The position numbers and the translations under genes are program-made. Positions 1 through 7,207 of a stretch of DNA of 12,415 nucleotides are shown one piece after another. Position 1 is the stretch's first letter. The number at the start of each line of letters is the position of its first letter. Location of the stretch: assembly GCA_043727235.1 (NCBI GenBank), contig JAYSYX010000133.1, positions 1 to 12,415 of the forward strand, in the 5' to 3' direction. The DNA is from UBA7236 sp043727235. Its GTDB lineage: Bacteria; Bacteroidota; Bacteroidia; Chitinophagales; BACL12. The notes under the pieces were generated by a model. It searched no databases. It had not been told where the DNA came from and saw nothing but the letters and a program-made list of their open reading frames with translations.

Positions 1-26
1 AGCAACACCAAGGTGCAGCCCTTCAC

Positions 27-46
27 GAACTGACTTAAAGTCGTTC
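27..46 (+). terminator. weak possible intrinsic terminator at left edge
   Basis: An imperfect hairpin is visible: GAAC (27-30) pairs with GTTC (43-46), and GACT (32-35) pairs with AGTC (39-42), with one bulged T and a three-base loop. It is followed by TTTT. It could end a plus-strand gene lying left of the window. The stem is short and poor in GC, so this is a weak call. Nothing else recognisable is present in 1-139 apart from two copies of TAGAATCT (72-79 and 85-92). Confidence 0.25.
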
Positions 47-139
47 TTTTAAACAAAATTATTAAAAAAACTAGAATCTTAACATAGAATCTCTGTGGAA
101 GGACGAGCGATAATCCGATGCGAACTACACCCCAAGTAC

Positions 140-496
140 TTAATCCTTCTTACAACAAAAATGTAAATTCTCATACGCCTTTGCATCTGCTGGAATATCA
201 TCTGCATCATAACCAATATTTACGATAGAAGTTTTTAACGCTTCAACATTTGTTTTCGCAACATCATATTTTATTGATATGATCTTGGTTTCAAGATCCA
301 ATGTTGCAGATTTTACACCATCAACGTTGTAAACTGCTTTTTCAATCGCGTTTTTACAGGTTCCGCATTGCGCAGATGTTTTAATATCCACATAATTTTT
401 TCCTGTTTGTGCGCTTTGTGCAAATAAAGAATTGGATGCTGATATAAAAAAGGTCAACATCATTACACTGATAATATTTTTAATTTTCGATTTCAT
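140..496 (-). CDS. secreted heavy-metal-associated (HMA) domain protein
   Basis: This 118-residue protein has an N-terminal signal peptide (basic MKSKIK, hydrophobic core, likely cleavage after LFA at about residue 26), so it should act in the periplasm. Residues about 34-100 form one HMA fold. The metal-binding loop is CGTC (C44, C47), and the sequence DGVKSATLD is typical of the strand following helix 1. HMA domains bind Cu(I), Hg(II) or similar soft metals through the CxxC pair and pass them to partners. The tail ends HFCCKKD, adding H112, C114 and C115 as possible extra ligands. It is the last gene of a minus-strand run, 54 bases after the TonB-dependent receptor, which suggests that it receives a metal imported by the receptor or buffers it. 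The start is the only Met in front of a signal peptide; no Shine-Dalgarno is seen. The metal specificity is inferred, with copper favoured by the neighbours. Confidence 0.88.
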   Translation of the reverse strand: MKSKIKNIISVMMLTFFISASNSLFAQSAQTGKNYVDIKTSAQCGTCKNAIEKAVYNVDGVKSATLDLETKIISIKYDVAKTNVEALKTSIVNIGYDADDIPADAKAYENLHFCCKKD

Positions 497-550
497 AATT
501 TTTTGTTTTTTGTGGTAGATATTTAATATCTGCCAATGTGAAAATAATAA

Positions 551-2767
551 TTAATTTAAACTCCATCTCAATCCGCCATAAAACTTGCGCTCCATAATAG
601 GCGCATAAATAACAGATGCATCAAAATCCTCTCCAAAAGGCTCATCAAAACCTAAAATAGGATGATGTTGTGTATAGTTGTTGATATTTTCTGATCCCAC
701 GTAGAGCTCCAGCGCTTTGAATTTTTTGGTTATTTGACCCAATAATAAATAATAGGGTTCTGAATAATCATCCAAAAAATGGGCGTCGTGATTTTCACTC
801 AGATCTGGCAATCTTGAACTTCCATACAACTGTGCAGTAACATCAAACACCCAACCATATTTTTTTAAATCGTATGCAAAGTTTACTAATCCTCGGTTTT
901 TATTAGTTAATGGAACTTCTAAAAGGTCGCCATTATACGTTGATCTTGCATCAATATATTTATAAGCAACACGCATATCGAAATTTGTAAATACTTCGTA
1001 ATTCACTTCGGCCTGAAAAACATTCGAATACGATTGGCCATGTAAATTGCTTATATACACAGAACTATAATCACTATCAAGATCCACTACGATCTGATTT
1101 ACAAACTCAGTTCTATAGCCGTCCAGTGTAAATGTGCCTTCATTTTTATTCAATTTAAATGATTGCATCATCGAAACTCCGTAGTTCCATCCTTCCTCAG
1201 GTAACAGATCTTCCGTAATTATTAATGTTCTGGAACTGGTGAGCACATTGCTGTTCTCTACAAACACATTTGCCACCCGATATCCCTTTCCCACCGAGCC
1301 GCGAAGTGTAGTGTTTGATGTGGGATTATATTTTAAATGTAACCGCGGAGTCGTAAATATTCCGTATAAATTATGATCATCAACACGAATTCCTGCTAGT
1401 AAACTGAATTTAGTGCCGGATACAAAATGATATTCAGCAAAAATTCCCGGAACATATTCAGTGCGCAAATAATTAACAGAATCAAAACTTTCATTATAAT
1501 CGTCCACCATAAAACTTGCTCCTATTTTATAGCTGTTATTGGTGTTGAATATAAATGATTGATAAATAAAATTTGCATTTACATATCGTTCAATACCGGT
1601 ATAATTATTTAATCCATAAAATGCACTCTGATCGTGGTAAACATAATTTAGTATGGTTCCGATGGAGGTATTTGGTTTGTCAAATAAAAAACCATTTTTC
1701 ATAAATCCCTCAAAACGTTTTGTGGAAACGCCAACACCATAACCGTTTTCCACGCTATGCACTTCAGAAGGATCAAATTTTACCTGACCTCCATTGATAT
1801 CAGATGCAATATATTTAACCCCAAACTGTGCCTCGTGTTTTTTTCCCGAAAAATAATTCCATTTATTCATCACAATATAGGTCTCATTTAAAGGCACATC
1901 CAAAAACCCATCGTCGTTATGATCCATTTTATTATGTAACTGACTTGTATGCGTAAACAAAGCCGTACTCCATTTTTCATTAAATAAATGTTTGTAATTC
2001 ACATTTGCTTCATATCGTCCGGAATTAGACCCAAATAAATTCAACAAAAAGGTTTCGCCCTCTACATGAAATGGTTTTTTTATCTCCGTGTTAATGGACC
2101 CGGTTATACTTTCATAACCATTTACCACTGAGCCCGGGCCTTTGGTTATTTGAATAGATTCGATCCAGGGACCTGGTATATAGGTCAATCCATAACTAGA
2201 AGATAAGCCTCTAACTCCCGGCATATTTTCCATCATGATCTGAGAATACACTCCATCCAACCCCAATAGTTTAATTGTTTTAGCTCCTGTAATCGCATCA
2301 CTGAATTCTGCATCCACCGAATTATTGGTTTCAAAACTTTCACTTAAATTACAACAAGCTGCCTTTAATAATTCTTTTTTATTCAGCGATTCGATATTTA
2401 CCGGATTTACAGTATTAATGGTACTTGCCGAACTTTCTCCCTCAATAATTACCTGTGTTAATTCTTTTAAAGGATTTAACATAATATGAAATGAAGTTTT
2501 ATCGCCAACAGTTATGGTATCTGTTTCAAATCCTACATAGGTAACTTTGAATTGATTTTGCGAAGGATCTGTTTTTTCAAGAATAAATGATCCATCATCC
2601 TTTGTTGTGGTGCCTGAAGTAGTATTTAGCCAAACAATATTAGCGCCCGGAAGTGCAGTCATGCCGCCATCTTCATCGGAACTCATTACATGACCTTGAA
2701 GGGTCTGACTTTGTAAATGGTTGGATAAAAATCCAATCAATAATAATAAAAATAATCTAAATTTCAT
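551..2767 (-). CDS. TonB-dependent outer-membrane receptor, probable metal or metallophore importer
   Basis: This 738-residue protein has a signal peptide (about 1-20) and a carboxypeptidase-regulatory-like beta domain (about 22-105; TLQGHVM, then DDGSFIL and VTYVGFETDTI). A TonB-box-like stretch LTQVIIEGE (about 103-111) follows, then a plug domain (about 125-230, with the ITKGPGSVVNGYESITG signature) and a 22-strand-type barrel to the C-terminus. It should sit in the outer membrane and take up a ligand using TonB energy. At the start of the plug the sequence is LLKAACCNLSESFETN, with a vicinal pair C138/C139. That is unusual for a receptor and fits soft-metal recognition. The gene lies between a Cys-rich HYC_CC_PP-like gene (71 bases upstream) and an HMA-domain gene (54 bases downstream), so one operon is likely. 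The substrate is not shown by the sequence; copper or a copper complex is the inference. Confidence 0.9.
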   Translation of the reverse strand: MKFRLFLLLLIGFLSNHLQSQTLQGHVMSSDEDGGMTALPGANIVWLNTTSGTTTKDDGSFILEKTDPSQNQFKVTYVGFETDTITVGDKTSFHIMLNPLKELTQVIIEGESSASTINTVNPVNIESLNKKELLKAACCNLSESFETNNSVDAEFSDAITGAKTIKLLGLDGVYSQIMMENMPGVRGLSSSYGLTYIPGPWIESIQITKGPGSVVNGYESITGSINTEIKKPFHVEGETFLLNLFGSNSGRYEANVNYKHLFNEKWSTALFTHTSQLHNKMDHNDDGFLDVPLNETYIVMNKWNYFSGKKHEAQFGVKYIASDINGGQVKFDPSEVHSVENGYGVGVSTKRFEGFMKNGFLFDKPNTSIGTILNYVYHDQSAFYGLNNYTGIERYVNANFIYQSFIFNTNNSYKIGASFMVDDYNESFDSVNYLRTEYVPGIFAEYHFVSGTKFSLLAGIRVDDHNLYGIFTTPRLHLKYNPTSNTTLRGSVGKGYRVANVFVENSNVLTSSRTLIITEDLLPEEGWNYGVSMMQSFKLNKNEGTFTLDGYRTEFVNQIVVDLDSDYSSVYISNLHGQSYSNVFQAEVNYEVFTNFDMRVAYKYIDARSTYNGDLLEVPLTNKNRGLVNFAYDLKKYGWVFDVTAQLYGSSRLPDLSENHDAHFLDDYSEPYYLLLGQITKKFKALELYVGSENINNYTQHHPILGFDEPFGEDFDASVIYAPIMERKFYGGLRWSLN

Positions 2768-2838
2768 TGCAGTATGTTTATTGAAAATAAAAAATCACTT
2801 CTTCACATGGTGAAAAAATGGCATGAATCTTCAATAAA

Positions 2839-3234
2839 TTATATTCTGAAAACCTGAATATCAAGTAAAATATCTCTGCCGGAATGTGGTGGTGGCAGAT
2901 CGTGAAAAGTAATATCAGAAAGGGAGGCATTAAGACTTTCTGTTGCATAATTAAATGTCAAAATAAAGAGCGGGATATCCGAAAATTCCAGACTTTTTTG
3001 TGTGGCACCCGTAAAGTCAAATTTTAAATACGTGGAATTATCGATACAACAATTAGAACTGTTCAACCCTTCGGTTTTGGAAGAAGTAATAGGTTCTTTT
3101 GCGCAACAACTATCCATTTTTTGCGTTGAAACCGTTTGTTTTTTATCCATCAAACAAATATGAGAAAACAGAGTAAAGCCTGTAGAGGCGACAAATAAAA
3201 TTGTCGTCATCAGGTAGATACTCAAATTTTTCAT
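2839..3234 (-). CDS. HYC_CC_PP-like small secreted Cys-rich protein
   Basis: I place the start at the ATG at 3234, giving 131 residues beginning MKNLSIYLMTT. An ATG at 3246 is possible, but it lies almost on top of a TAACTTTG promoter-like element (3252-3259). Longer starts add a basic, non-hydrophobic stretch in front of the signal peptide and are unlikely. The features are a signal peptide or anchor (about 5-24), then HIC (H25, C27) directly after it, two vicinal Cys pairs (C43/C44 and C62/C63), and a C-terminal PPPHSGRD motif (114-121). This H-x-C, CC, PP pattern matches the family annotated as HYC_CC_PP in Bacteroidota, whose function is unknown to me. The Cys pairs and the downstream TonB-receptor and HMA genes suggest a periplasmic soft-metal binder or chaperone. 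It is the first gene of the minus-strand operon. Confidence 0.75.
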   Translation of the reverse strand: MKNLSIYLMTTILFVASTGFTLFSHICLMDKKQTVSTQKMDSCCAKEPITSSKTEGLNSSNCCIDNSTYLKFDFTGATQKSLEFSDIPLFILTFNYATESLNASLSDITFHDLPPPHSGRDILLDIQVFRI

Positions 3235-3251
3235 AATCACTTTCATCAATA

Positions 3252-3259
3252 CAAAGTTA
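3252..3259 (-). promoter_or_regulatory. candidate -7 element for the metal-uptake operon
   Basis: On the minus strand the sequence TAACTTTG matches the Bacteroidota -7 consensus TAnnTTTG. A transcript starting about five bases after it would begin at about 3247, leaving a leader of roughly 12 bases before the ATG at 3234. I do not see a TTG or TTTG at the expected -33 distance; the nearest TTG, at 3287-3289, leaves a 27-base gap. The call therefore rests on one element only. Confidence 0.4.
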
Positions 3260-3334
3260 ACCTTTTTACGTTTATATGACCTAATGCAAGACCCTGATTG
3301 CAACAAAAGTCAGCAAATTCAGGTTAATAACGTC

Positions 3335-3342
3335 TAACTTTA
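3335..3342 (+). promoter_or_regulatory. weak candidate -7 element for the MbnP/di-heme operon
   Basis: TAACTTTA differs by one base from TAnnTTTG and lies 44 bases upstream of the ATG at 3386. No -33 TTTG is seen at the right spacing. The divergent intergenic region also holds TTAACCT (3257-3263) and its inverted copy AGGTTAA (3321-3327), which could be a shared operator. None of this is strong. Confidence 0.25.
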
Positions 3343-3385
3343 CATAATAGTTTACTATATATTCAACAATAATAAAGAAAGAAAT

Positions 3386-4192
3386 ATGAGATCTAAGGGC
3401 ATCCTCCTCACCATTAACGCACTTTTAATACTTATAAGTTTCAATTCCTGTCAAAAGATAGAAGGTTGTACCGACGAAACGGCCACGAACTTCGATCCTG
3501 ATGCCGAAATGAATGTAGGATGCATTTACAACGAGTCGTTTCCGGTCGAATTACACATGCAACAATACGTTGGTTTAGAGGAACTTGTGGAAGAAAACAT
3601 CTACAACCTCGGCGGAGTAGAAACCAAACTCAATTTGGTTCAGTTCTACATTTCTGCAATAAAATTGGTGGATGCATCTGGTAATGAAACCTCCGCAGAA
3701 GGTGTTTACCTGCTAATGAGTCCTGAAGTTGAGGTATATAACCTGGGCAATTTCCCTGCGGGTGATTACACTAAGATCATTTTTGATGTAGGAATAGATT
3801 CCGCGACCAATCATGGTGATCCTTCCCTATACCAAATTGGTGATCCCCTTGGTGCCCAATTCCCGAATATGCATTGGGGATGGAGTTTTGGGTATATTTT
3901 TGTAAGGATAGATGGTGAAGCGGATGTAACCGGCGATGGCGCTCCAGATAATCCGGATGGGCTTTTTGAACTGCACCTCGGCAGTGACCATTATGTTGCA
4001 ACAATCGAAATAGATCTTCCGGTTACTATTGGTGATGACCAGGAAAATATTTTTCACCTGAAGACACAATGGGAGACATTTTTTAGCGGAGTGGATCTTT
4101 CAACTGATAATACAACGCACTCAACTGATAATGTAACTCTTGCAAATATTATTTACGGAAACATCTTTGATATGTTTTCATCCGCAGATTAA
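3386..4192 (+). CDS. MbnP-family (copper-binding, PF20243-like) lipoprotein
   Basis: This 268-residue protein has a lipoprotein signal peptide with lipobox ISFNSC (lipidated C22), so it is membrane-anchored. Residues about 27-48 form a GCTDETATNFDPDA repeat closed by C46, a Cys-bounded unit common in Bacteroidota surface proteins. The rest follows the MbnP family pattern: an early HMQQYVG with H58, a LNLVQFYISAIKL core strand (82-94), FDVGID (133-138), the hallmark MHWGWSFGYIFVRIDG (162-177), ELHLG (195-199) and a C-terminal segment with H245. In the Methylosinus family member a Trp is converted to kynurenine by the di-heme partner MbnH and helps bind copper. W164 or W166 is the likely counterpart here. 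The downstream di-heme gene begins 3 bases after the stop, which strongly supports a substrate-enzyme pair. DVTGDGAPDNPDG (180-192) resembles a calcium loop. The family is confident; copper binding here is inferred. Confidence 0.87.
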   Translation: MRSKGILLTINALLILISFNSCQKIEGCTDETATNFDPDAEMNVGCIYNESFPVELHMQQYVGLEELVEENIYNLGGVETKLNLVQFYISAIKLVDASGNETSAEGVYLLMSPEVEVYNLGNFPAGDYTKIIFDVGIDSATNHGDPSLYQIGDPLGAQFPNMHWGWSFGYIFVRIDGEADVTGDGAPDNPDGLFELHLGSDHYVATIEIDLPVTIGDDQENIFHLKTQWETFFSGVDLSTDNTTHSTDNVTLANIIYGNIFDMFSSAD

Positions 4193-4195
4193 GAT

Positions 4196-5227
4196 ATGAA
4201 ATGGAACGTAATTTATAATTTCGGTTTTATATTAATAATGGGATCGTTATTTTTTTCGTGTTCTGTGGATGAGGAGATTGGAAATATGGAGGAAAATTAC
4301 CTTTTGATCATTCCTCCTGGTTTTCCCTATCCGGATATACCTGATGATAACCCATTAACTCAGGCAAAGATAGACCTTGGAAAAAAATTATTTTATGATA
4401 CTGCTCTTTCTGTAGATTCAACTATTTCCTGTGGAAGTTGTCACAATGCAGAACTTGCTTTTAGTGATGATGTTGCAATAAGCGAAGGAGTTTATGGCAG
4501 ACTTGGATTTCGTAATTCACCAAGTTTAGCAAATGTTGTTTATTATCCTGTAATGTTAAAAGACGGAGGGAATCCAACATTGGAAACACAACCTTATGTT
4601 CCAATAGAAGACCATTTTGAAATGGGTTTTAATATGGTTTTATTGGTGAACAGATTAAATGAAAATGCGGATTATGTTGCTGAATTTAAAACTGTTTTTG
4701 GTAAAGCTCCTGATCCCTTTGGAGTAACACGTGCACTCGCTGCATTTGAACGAACATTGATAAGCGGAAATTCGTCTTACGATAAATATTTCTATCAGGG
4801 AAATACTTCTGCATTATCTACTTCGCAAAAAGCGGGCATGGATCTTTTTTTCAGTCCCGAACTCAATTGCAGCAGTTGTCACGGAGGTTTTTTAATGACG
4901 GATAATACCTTTCAGAACAATGGATATTTTTCCGATTACAGCGCAGATAACGGAAGGGCTAGAATTACACTTTTACATGAGGACATTGGAAAATTTCGTG
5001 TGCCAACTTTACGCAATATTGCTTTAACATCACCATACATGCACGATGGTTCAGTTGTAACTTTAGAAGAAGTAATTGATCAATATATTTTGGGAGGAAG
5101 CGGACATGAAAATCAAAGTGAATCTATAAAAGCATTTAATATAAATGCAATGGAAAAAATTGATCTTATTAATTTTTTAAATGCTCTAACTGATGAAGAA
5201 TTTATTTTGGATCCTACATTTAAATAA
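4196..5227 (+). CDS. di-heme cytochrome c peroxidase/MauG-family (MbnH-like) lipoprotein, first copy
   Basis: This 343-residue protein has lipobox SLFFSC (C22), so it is a lipoprotein on the periplasmic side. It carries two c-type heme sites: CGSCH (79-83) in the N-terminal domain and CSSCH (225-229) in the C-terminal domain. It also has the family motifs FRVPTLRNIALTSPYMHDG (267-285) and TLEEVIDQY (289-297). The residue ending that last motif is Met in classical peroxidases and Tyr in MauG, and here it is Y297. This points to a MauG/MbnH-type oxidase rather than a simple peroxidase. The usual FFWDGR motif with the Trp between the hemes is replaced by VMLKDGG (119-125), and the mature protein has no Trp at all. 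The gene starts 3 bases after the MbnP stop codon, so the two are cotranscribed. A role in oxidising a Trp of MbnP is inferred and is made uncertain by the missing Trp. Confidence 0.88.
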   Translation: MKWNVIYNFGFILIMGSLFFSCSVDEEIGNMEENYLLIIPPGFPYPDIPDDNPLTQAKIDLGKKLFYDTALSVDSTISCGSCHNAELAFSDDVAISEGVYGRLGFRNSPSLANVVYYPVMLKDGGNPTLETQPYVPIEDHFEMGFNMVLLVNRLNENADYVAEFKTVFGKAPDPFGVTRALAAFERTLISGNSSYDKYFYQGNTSALSTSQKAGMDLFFSPELNCSSCHGGFLMTDNTFQNNGYFSDYSADNGRARITLLHEDIGKFRVPTLRNIALTSPYMHDGSVVTLEEVIDQYILGGSGHENQSESIKAFNINAMEKIDLINFLNALTDEEFILDPTFK

Positions 5228-5282
5228 TTGTTTTTTATCATCTATAAATACAATCATCACAAAATAGTTTAACTATTTAATT

Positions 5283-6392
5283 ATGAAAAAAAATATTTCT
5301 GTTATATCTCTTTTAATTTTTTTCGGAATAATAATATTATTTTCTCAATGCGATATTGATCCTGAGCTAACAGAGGAAAGTCCTATGGGTTGGGTGTATG
5401 ATCCTACGCCTTATAATGTAGTTGCAGTTGGTGGAATTCCTCCTTTTCCATATCCTATAATTAATCCCTTAACTGCAAATGGAGTTGAATTGGGAAGGAA
5501 ATTATTTTATGATCCTATCTTGTCCGGCGACAGTTCTCAATCATGTTCGAGTTGTCATAGTGTTAATCACGCATTTTCAGATACAATACAATTTAGTATA
5601 GGAATTGATGGTATTCCGGGAAAAAGAAATGCAATGCCCATTTATAATTTAGGTTATTCTCCTTTCGATAATGGTTTTTTCTGGGATGGACGTGCAATTA
5701 CTTTGGAAGATCAGGCAATAGTACCAATTCAGGATCCTCTGGAAATGCATGAAGTAATGCCTAATGTGATCACTAAATTAACGAATAGCAGTTTTTATCC
5801 GCAGCTGTTTTATGAGGCATTTGCAGTAGAAGAAATTACCAATGATGATGTTGCAAATGCTCTCGCACAATTTCTTAAATCCATTGTTTCCGGAAATTCA
5901 CGTTACGATAAAGCAGCAGCAGGTGAATTATTTTTAACTGATCAGGAAGTGCAGGGTTTCGAATTATTTAATTCTTTGGAGGGAGGAGATTGTTTTCATT
6001 GTCACGGAATTAATGCGGGATTATTTACCGATTTTCAATATCGCAATAATGGTCTCGATTCTGTTTTAAGTTTTGTTGATTTTTTAGATGCCGGTTTAGG
6101 TGTCGTTACCGGTGATACTCTTGATTATGGAAAATTTAAAACACCATCATTGCGCAATATAGCTTTAACTGCTCCCTATATGCACGACGGACGTTTTGCA
6201 ACCTTGGAAGAGGTGCTTGATTTTTACAGTGAAAACGTAAATCCAACGCCTTTCACCGATAATTTTATGCAATTCGCATTTCAAGGTGGAGTACTATTAA
6301 CCGCCGATGAAAAAGCAGCGATAATTGCGTTTCTAAAAACACTTACCGACGAAGGATTTAAAAATAATCCGGAATATCAGAATCCGTTTTAA
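5283..6392 (+). CDS. di-heme cytochrome c peroxidase/MauG-family (MbnH-like) lipoprotein, second copy
   Basis: This 369-residue protein has a lipoprotein signal with lipobox ILFSQC (C23). The heme sites are CSSCH (88-92) and CFHCH (237-241). It keeps the canonical GFFWDGRA motif with inter-heme W134, then PIQDPLEM (148-155), FKTPSLRNIALTAPYMHDG (285-303) and TLEEVLDFY (307-315). Y315 stands at the position that is Met in classical cytochrome c peroxidases and Tyr in MauG. The organisation matches CCP_MauG (PF03150) proteins of similar length. It lies 55 bases after the first di-heme gene, in the same direction. With all key residues present it is the better candidate for the enzyme that would modify the upstream MbnP-like protein. 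It could instead be a peroxide-scavenging peroxidase. Its stop codon lies inside the first copy of a 12-base direct repeat. Confidence 0.9.
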   Translation: MKKNISVISLLIFFGIIILFSQCDIDPELTEESPMGWVYDPTPYNVVAVGGIPPFPYPIINPLTANGVELGRKLFYDPILSGDSSQSCSSCHSVNHAFSDTIQFSIGIDGIPGKRNAMPIYNLGYSPFDNGFFWDGRAITLEDQAIVPIQDPLEMHEVMPNVITKLTNSSFYPQLFYEAFAVEEITNDDVANALAQFLKSIVSGNSRYDKAAAGELFLTDQEVQGFELFNSLEGGDCFHCHGINAGLFTDFQYRNNGLDSVLSFVDFLDAGLGVVTGDTLDYGKFKTPSLRNIALTAPYMHDGRFATLEEVLDFYSENVNPTPFTDNFMQFAFQGGVLLTADEKAAIIAFLKTLTDEGFKNNPEYQNPF

Positions 6393-6506
6393 GGAGTGAG
6401 GCTTGGGCAGTAAACAGTGGGCAGTGGGCAGTTTGTAACACTGATAAATATAGCTCCGTAGAAACTATTTTTTACCATTTTAACTGCATTAAAATAAGGA
6501 GTGAGG
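6390..6506. repeat. 12-bp direct repeats with a 7-bp tandem array between them
   Basis: TAAGGAGTGAGG occurs at 6390-6401, overlapping the stop codon of the second di-heme gene, and again at 6495-6506. Between the copies are four tandem 7-mers at 6405-6432: GGGCAGT, AAACAGT, GGGCAGT, GGGCAGT. The rest is AT-rich with no coding potential. This looks like intergenic repetitive DNA, but copy number elsewhere in the genome cannot be judged from here. Confidence 0.6.
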
Positions 6507-6512
6507 AGGTTA

Positions 6513-6616
6513 AATTTCTTGCGAAATTGAGGTCAATCCGTTAGTGAGACGCTAAGCGAGAGCATCACTGCGTTCCTGCAAAGAAATTGAGGCTTTCGCT
6601 TAGCGAAGGTCTCAAT
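6513..6616 (+). repeat. dense inverted repeats; foldable intergenic element
   Basis: The patch holds several structures. AATTTC/GAAATT (6513-6518 and 6523-6528) is a six-pair hairpin with a TTGC loop. AGTGA/TCACT (6543-6547 and 6565-6569) encloses the small palindrome CGCTAAGCG (6550-6558). A 14-pair hairpin (6586-6599 with 6603-6616, loop TTA) is complete if two G-U pairs are allowed on the plus-strand RNA. GAAATTGAGG is repeated directly at 6523-6532 and 6583-6592. The G-U pattern favours a plus-strand transcript, that is, the 3' region of the di-heme operon. No T-run follows, so it is not a standard terminator. A REP-like or small nonautonomous element is possible. Confidence 0.5.
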
Positions 6617-6681
6617 AATGCCCAATATAAAAATCAAAAGCTATAATTATCTTCCACTTCTGACATCGGAGACTATACCAG

Positions 6682-7182
6682 TTATTCCCGTGTCTCTTCC
6701 TGCACAGAAACCGTATCAACAAAACTCTCCATGATCTCCAACACATCATTTACAAGTTCTTTGTTTGCAGAGTTAATTAATTGCTCATCGTAATTAAAAT
6801 CTATTTTCCAGATATCATTTATACTCAATAATAATACTTTCATTTCCGTAGTATCTAACGAACTTGTTACAACAACAAATGCAGAATCATTTTTTATTAT
6901 CGTTTTTTGTTCTGCAATTTTATATTCATAATGTGTTGGATTTTTTTCTTCAACAATTTGTAATGCGCCTTCTATAAATTTAAAATCATTTCGCAGCTTT
7001 TCTTTACTGGAATCGGTTACCAATAATTCGGCTTTTTCAAGATCGTGTTTGTTGTATAATAAGTTGAAAAAATTAAGGGTAATTTGTTCCGGAGTTTCCT
7101 TTTTTCCGGAACAGGAGAAAATGAGAAATGATAGAGTAGTGAGCAGAATTAGCCCGGGTAATTGGATGTGAATATTTTTCAT
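6682..7182 (-). CDS. small lipoprotein, DUF4878-like
   Basis: I chose the ATG at 7182 (166 residues, beginning MKNIHIQLPG); an ATG at 7188 is equally usable. A longer frame starting at 7221 would overlap the terminator of the upstream gene and delay the signal peptide, so I reject it. The protein has a lipobox FLIFSC with lipidated C24. A domain follows that begins TPEQITLNFFNLLYNKHDLEKAELL and ends in a strand rich in DSAFVVVTSS and NDIWKIDFNYDE. This matches the DUF4878/lumazine-binding-like lipoproteins common in Bacteroidota (an NTF2-like alpha/beta fold), with no known catalytic residues. It is membrane-anchored and of unknown function. The gene is separated from the reductase gene upstream by an intrinsic terminator, so it probably has its own promoter; I could not recognise one. 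Confidence 0.75.
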   Translation of the reverse strand: MKNIHIQLPGLILLTTLSFLIFSCSGKKETPEQITLNFFNLLYNKHDLEKAELLVTDSSKEKLRNDFKFIEGALQIVEEKNPTHYEYKIAEQKTIIKNDSAFVVVTSSLDTTEMKVLLLSINDIWKIDFNYDEQLINSANKELVNDVLEIMESFVDTVSVQEETRE

Positions 7183-7207
7183 ACGCATGAATGTTACACA
7201 AAATAAG

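Noticed and set aside
3777..4069. Minus-strand open frames inside the MbnP-like gene
   Set aside because: They lie wholly antisense to a gene with clear family motifs and a lipobox, have no signal peptide or motif of their own, and are best explained as shadows.
551..6392. A methanobactin-type precursor peptide (MbnA) gene
   Set aside because: I looked in the gaps between the genes of the metal locus for a short frame with a leader and a Cys-containing core and found none with a credible start. MbnB- and MbnC-like genes are also absent from the window.
6405..6432. CRISPR-like array
   Set aside because: The units are 7 bases, directly adjacent and without spacers, so this is a simple tandem repeat.
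6586..6616. Intrinsic terminator of the DUF4878-like gene or of the di-heme operon
   Set aside because: On the minus strand two pairs become A-C mismatches, and on the plus strand no T-run follows, so it does not fit a standard terminator in either direction; kept as a repeat element instead.
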